This document shows, one piece after another, positions 5,441 through 8,194 of a stretch of 8,194 nt of DNA (position 1 is its first letter; the number at the start of each line of letters is the position of its first letter). Source of the stretch: an uncultured Spirochaetales bacterium (lineage in GTDB: Bacteria > Spirochaetota > Spirochaetia > Sphaerochaetales > Sphaerochaetaceae); NCBI GenBank assembly GCA_947306375.1, contig CAMZGJ010000050.1, positions 1-8,194 of the forward strand, written 5' to 3'. The notes beneath the pieces were generated by a model. It was not told the origin of the DNA, ran no database searches, and worked only from the letters and a program-made list of their open reading frames with translations. The position numbers and the translations under genes were made by a program.

Positions 5441-6670
5441 ATGAAAGATTACGTCCGCGTAGGTTTGATCGGATTCGGAAAACAAGGTTCCCACTATGTG
5501 AGAATGTACGTTGAACACCGGCTTTTCCCACAGTTCAGGCTCACGGCTGTTGCCGATACCTGCCCTGAAAAGCTCCGGTGGATAAGGGACAACCTGGGTC
5601 CTGAAATTGAGTGTTTCTCCTCTGCACAGGCCATGCTTGACAGCGGAAAAATAGACGCCTGCATTGTTACAACCCCGCATTTCATGCACCCGGAGCATGT
5701 AATTATGTGCCTTCAGCACGGCATCCACGTAATGTGTGACAAACCCGCCGGCGTGCACATTCTTCAGGTTCAGCAGATGAACGCGGAAGCAGACAAACAC
5801 CCGGATCTTGTCTTCTCCATCATGCTCAACCAGAGGACCAACTGTGCATACCGCCGCTTGCGAGAAATAGTCAGCTCTGAGGAATACGGAAAAGTCAGAC
5901 GCATAAACTGGACGGTGAGCAACTGGTACAGAAGCCGCTACTACTACAACAGCTTTGACTGGCGCGGAATATGGAACGGCGCCTACGGCGGAACCATTGT
6001 GGATCAGTGTACCCATCAGGTTGACCTCTGGCAGTGGATTTTCGGCATGCCGGACAAAGTTACCTGCCGCATGGGTTTCGGAGTCCACCACGACATTGAA
6101 GTTGAAGATGAAGTGTCTGCAATAATGGAGTACGGGAACGGCTGCATGGGGTCTTTCAACCTCTCCACTTCCATACCCAACGGTCAGAACATTCTTGAGG
6201 TGAACCTGGACGCTGCAAATATAACCGTAAAGGGAAGCAGCATCTTTGCAGAAAAGTTCTGCATGCCCGAGCAACAGTGGCAGAAAAGCCCGCGCGGCAT
6301 CTACGAGAAACCTGCCGTAGAACCCGAGGTTGAACTTCCCACTGACGGAGAGAACCGCCAGCACAAGGGTGTCCTTGAGGCATGGATAAACAAAATCCTG
6401 GGCAAAGGAGAAGGCGCAAATGACGGCAGGGACGGCCTGGCCAGCATAATGCTTTCCAATGCCATGTACATGTCAGCTTTTACGGAGAAAACCATCAAGC
6501 TGCCGCTTGACGGCGATGCCTACTACAAGGAGCTTATGAAAAGAGTTTCAGCCTCCAAGACCAAACCTCCCGTCTCAGACCCCCTCGCTGCAGTGAGGGA
6601 AACTTTCAGCGTCAAAGACCCACGGCAGATAGACAAATACTTCGGCATAACAGAAGTAAAACAACACTGA
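5441..6670 (+). CDS. Gfo/Idh/MocA family oxidoreductase
   Basis: 409 residues, a usual length for the family, which comprises NAD(P)-dependent dehydrogenases of sugars, inositols and related polyols in the cytoplasm. The N-terminal Rossmann domain shows GLIGFGKQGSH (GxGxxG at residues 11-16), an acidic AVAD (36-39) at the end of strand 2 that suggests NAD use, and CDKPAG (99-104), a form of the family's EKP motif with the conserved Lys at 101. The C-terminal domain has DWRG, GGTIVDQCTHQVDLWQW with D188, H192 and D195 in the catalytic DxxxHxxD arrangement, and a beta-sheet region to the C-terminus. The start at ATG 5441 fits the family N-terminus; no Shine-Dalgarno is visible. There is no transport or sugar gene beside it, so the substrate is unknown. 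It ends before a strong terminator. The enzyme looks complete. Confidence 0.93.
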   Translation: MKDYVRVGLIGFGKQGSHYVRMYVEHRLFPQFRLTAVADTCPEKLRWIRDNLGPEIECFSSAQAMLDSGKIDACIVTTPHFMHPEHVIMCLQHGIHVMCDKPAGVHILQVQQMNAEADKHPDLVFSIMLNQRTNCAYRRLREIVSSEEYGKVRRINWTVSNWYRSRYYYNSFDWRGIWNGAYGGTIVDQCTHQVDLWQWIFGMPDKVTCRMGFGVHHDIEVEDEVSAIMEYGNGCMGSFNLSTSIPNGQNILEVNLDAANITVKGSSIFAEKFCMPEQQWQKSPRGIYEKPAVEPEVELPTDGENRQHKGVLEAWINKILGKGEGANDGRDGLASIMLSNAMYMSAFTEKTIKLPLDGDAYYKELMKRVSASKTKPPVSDPLAAVRETFSVKDPRQIDKYFGITEVKQH

Positions 6671-6735
6671 TGCTGTATAACTGAGAGTTCCATTGAAGCT
6701 GGGAGTATTGCTCCCCTGATAGTCTATTCAAAACT

Positions 6736-6768
6736 AAAAGCCACCCCTTTTGGAGTGGCTTTTGTTTT
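6736..6768. terminator. Strong two-way terminator after the oxidoreductase gene and the tRNA fragment
   Basis: AAAAGCCAC (6736-6744) pairs with GTGGCTTTT (6755-6763), and CC/GG inside extends the stem around a TTTT loop with one mismatch. The plus strand continues TGTTTT, and the minus strand has TTTTAGTTTTG after the stem. It ends the oxidoreductase transcript and also sits just past the 3' end of the tRNA-Lys fragment, where a tRNA terminator is expected. Confidence 0.85.
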
Positions 6769-6810
6769 GAGCGGACAGGGGATCGAACCCTGGACCCGCA
6801 GATTAAGAGT
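6768..6810 (-). pseudogene. 3' half of tRNA-Lys(CTT): probable attachment-site remnant
   Basis: On the minus strand, read 5' to 3', one sees the anticodon loop CTCTTAA (6809-6803, anticodon CTT), the 3' anticodon strand TCTGC, a 5-base variable loop GGGTC, a perfect T-arm CAGGG-TTCGATC-CCCTG (6792-6776), the acceptor strand TCCGCTC (6775-6769) and the discriminator A (6768). No CCA is encoded. The 5' partner strands are missing: the sequence before the loop reads GGCTA instead of GCAGA, and no GAGCGGA acceptor strand or intact D-arm follows. The break falls in the anticodon loop, a known crossover site of tyrosine integrases in tRNA genes. The fragment keeps its downstream terminator, so it looks like the original chromosomal 3' end, with the foreign DNA on its 5' side. 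It cannot work as a tRNA. Confidence 0.85.
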
Positions 6811-6975
6811 AGCCAACTGACTAGTATCTCTTGGTCGTAAAACGACTTATCTTGTACTTTTTTACTGAAATAAACCTTTACTTCTTATGTGCTTAATTTT
6901 ATCACACTGTTTTTCTGTGTGTCTGCAAGAAGTTGTATGAATCATGCAATTATTGTTAAGAAATTGCTGACTATA
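6811..6975. other. AT-rich non-coding stretch at the island edge
   Basis: 165 bases without a credible gene. It holds the inverted repeat GTCGTAAAACGAC (6834-6846) and a weak CACAC/GTGTG hairpin near 6903-6921. No T-run follows either on the strand needed to end the gene at 6976, so no clear terminator is seen. Positions in this stretch could serve as recombinase or excisionase binding sites, but no repeated arm-site motif is evident. Confidence 0.5.
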
Positions 6976-8194
6976 CTAAACAGTAAAATAGCCATCCTTA
7001 TACCGTATGATATTGGAATTCTTAAGGGAATTTGGAACTGATAAAGAGGAGAGACCTTTGATTGCTAAGAAATAAGCAAATCTTTCCTCATCAATTGTGG
7101 TAATGCTGTATTTTTTCATGCAATCTACAACTAATTCTTCATAGCTGTTAATTGAACTGTCTTTATCAACAGCAAACGATCTGACATACCGAATATCTGC
7201 TGCAACATACGGAATTATTTTGAATACACCTTTTAGAAATCGTTCGCAAACAGCTTCTAATAGGAATGGATTCCATTCAAAGCCTATTTCTGGAAAACCA
7301 TCATAATTCACCCAGGTGGCAAACGAGATAAATTCGTCTTGTCTGTTTTCTAGTAATAGTTCAGTTATTATCCGTATCTTGGAGTCATCTATTGCTACTT
7401 TTTCTGGTAGCACAAAAAGGTCAGAGTTAACCCTTATCATTGATGACTTATAATACTGGACAACAAACTCTATCGACACTGAGGACCACCTGTATCGAGA
7501 GAACACAGAAAGAATTTTTGAGTATCGAATTTCATCAATGTTTCTATTGAGATATTGGAAAACCGATAAGTAGTTTATCTCAACAGGTATTAAAGCTTTT
7601 TTACTGAAAATATGTGGACGTTTGAAAACGAATGTACCTTCAAGAATTAGATTACAAACACTAAAAACTTCAAATGCTGATTCAAGCCCATTCTTTTGAA
7701 GGAAAGTAGGCATTTCAAGCTCAATCTGCTCATAAAGAAGACCCGCAGAACAGTATCCATTGAATTGCTCGAATAGTTTCTCGAGAATTGTGTTTATTTT
7801 TACGACTTCTTCGTGCTCGAAAAGGAGTTTTTCTTTGAGCATATATCTATTATTCCCAAGAAGAATGTACTTCCCTGATTCTGCTAATTTCATCGAGATA
7901 TAAATATCAGAGAAGCCATGGAATTCCTCTTTAATCTTGGAAAGTGAGATAGTTCTTATATTGTTCTTTAATATATGTATCCTGAGTCTCTCAGCAAAAG
8001 AGGTTATGGTTCCTTCTGGTGCATCTATTTTTACAAGATAATCACGTCCATACTGATACCTATCTGGATATAGATACCGAAGTATACCATGAAAAAAATA
8101 CTTATTATCTACATTTGCGATAGTAGAAAGAAGACCACTAAAGTGATCATATATTTCAGCGTAATATAAGCTCTGTGACTCGTTTTGGTCTATC
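6976..8194 (-). CDS. Large uncharacterised island protein with tandem winged-helix-like segments (N-terminus off the window)
   Basis: The frame is open from the right edge to TAG at 6976-6978, giving at least 405 residues. ATG 7893 is only an internal Met (visible residue 101), because the 100 codons before it are open and read like the same protein. Numbering from the first visible residue, three stretches have the helix-helix-helix-wing pattern of winged helices. The first is about 64-122 (SFAERLRIHILKNN, SLSKIKEEFHGFSD, YILLGNNRYML). The second is about 133-192 (CSAGLLYEQIELEMP to LEGTFVFKRP). The third is about 347-405 (INSYEELVVDCMKKY to IIRYKDGYFTV). FFHGILRYLYPDRY (33-46) precedes the first. 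No catalytic motif, Walker box, metal site or membrane segment is visible. It is AT-rich, unlike the genes to the left. A DNA-binding or defence-related role is possible, but I do not recognise the family. Confidence 0.75.
   Translation of the reverse strand, partial: IDQNESQSLYYAEIYDHFSGLLSTIANVDNKYFFHGILRYLYPDRYQYGRDYLVKIDAPEGTITSFAERLRIHILKNNIRTISLSKIKEEFHGFSDIYISMKLAESGKYILLGNNRYMLKEKLLFEHEEVVKINTILEKLFEQFNGYCSAGLLYEQIELEMPTFLQKNGLESAFEVFSVCNLILEGTFVFKRPHIFSKKALIPVEINYLSVFQYLNRNIDEIRYSKILSVFSRYRWSSVSIEFVVQYYKSSMIRVNSDLFVLPEKVAIDDSKIRIITELLLENRQDEFISFATWVNYDGFPEIGFEWNPFLLEAVCERFLKGVFKIIPYVAADIRYVRSFAVDKDSSINSYEELVVDCMKKYSITTIDEERFAYFLAIKGLSSLSVPNSLKNSNIIRYKDGYFTV

Larger units (their letters stand above)
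6811..8194. mobile_element. End of a putative tRNA-inserted genomic island (continues off the window)
   Basis: Inferred from three things together: the tRNA-Lys half at 6768-6810, the sudden drop to AT-rich sequence to its right, and a gene of unfamiliar type and different codon use. No integrase, transposase or second att copy lies in the window, so the element type is open. By the orientation of the fragment, the rebuilt tRNA-Lys and probably the integrase gene should lie beyond the right edge. Confidence 0.6.

Noticed and set aside
5393..6364. Open frame of 323 codons on the minus strand
   Set aside because: It lies wholly antisense to the oxidoreductase gene, whose motifs are complete; the translation shows no family signature and has the composition of a codon-bias shadow.
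6768..6975. Group I intron in the tRNA-Lys anticodon loop
   Set aside because: Such introns exist in some bacterial tRNA genes, but no 5' exon or intron core structure is seen, and the next feature is a long coding gene on the same strand.
7891..7893. ATG 7893 as the start of the island gene (305 residues)
   Set aside because: The same frame is open for 100 more codons to the window edge and the first winged-helix-like unit spans this Met, so it is internal.

Overview
The window joins two regions of different character. Positions 1 to about 6770 are GC-balanced to GC-rich chromosomal DNA with ordinary housekeeping genes. From about 6810 to the right edge the DNA is clearly AT-richer (by hand count, row 7621-7680 has 17 G+C in 60, row 1201-1260 has 41) and carries one large unrecognised gene. 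A DUF4954 beta-helix protein, a small clostridial-type 2[4Fe-4S] ferredoxin, an XseA/XseB pair, a GFRHQIR-type RluA enzyme and a small lipoprotein together suggest a spirochaete of the Treponema group. This is an inference from family distribution, not from a marker gene.

Layout, left to right. A DUF4954 gene (minus, runs off the left edge) is divergent from an RluA-family pseudouridine synthase gene (plus). The latter converges on the exonuclease VII operon xseA-xseB (minus). Next comes a 55-residue ferredoxin gene (minus), too short for a usual ORF listing, with its own promoter and an intrinsic terminator that ends just before xseA. It is divergent from a Tyr/Pro-rich lipoprotein gene (plus). 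A 337-bp gene-free spacer packed with hairpins separates the lipoprotein gene from a convergent TMEM164/YwaF-family membrane protein gene (minus). That gene is divergent from a Gfo/Idh/MocA oxidoreductase gene (plus), which ends at a strong two-way terminator.

Directly after that terminator lies the 3' half of a tRNA-Lys(CTT) on the minus strand, from the anticodon loop to the discriminator base. The 5' half is missing and AT-rich DNA takes its place. This is the usual footprint of a tyrosine-recombinase element inserted in a tRNA gene: the displaced chromosomal 3' half remains at one end, and the rebuilt tRNA should lie beyond the right edge. The only island gene seen is open from 8194 down to 6976 (at least 405 codons). 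It shows what look like tandem winged-helix segments but no family I can name.

Besides the junction, the most interesting non-coding signals are these: two homologous terminator cassettes placed head-on between convergent genes; four gene starts that lack a Shine-Dalgarno and have a -10-like hexamer 6 to 9 bases before the start codon, suggesting leaderless transcripts; and a palindrome lying across both -35 boxes of the divergent ferredoxin and lipoprotein promoters.
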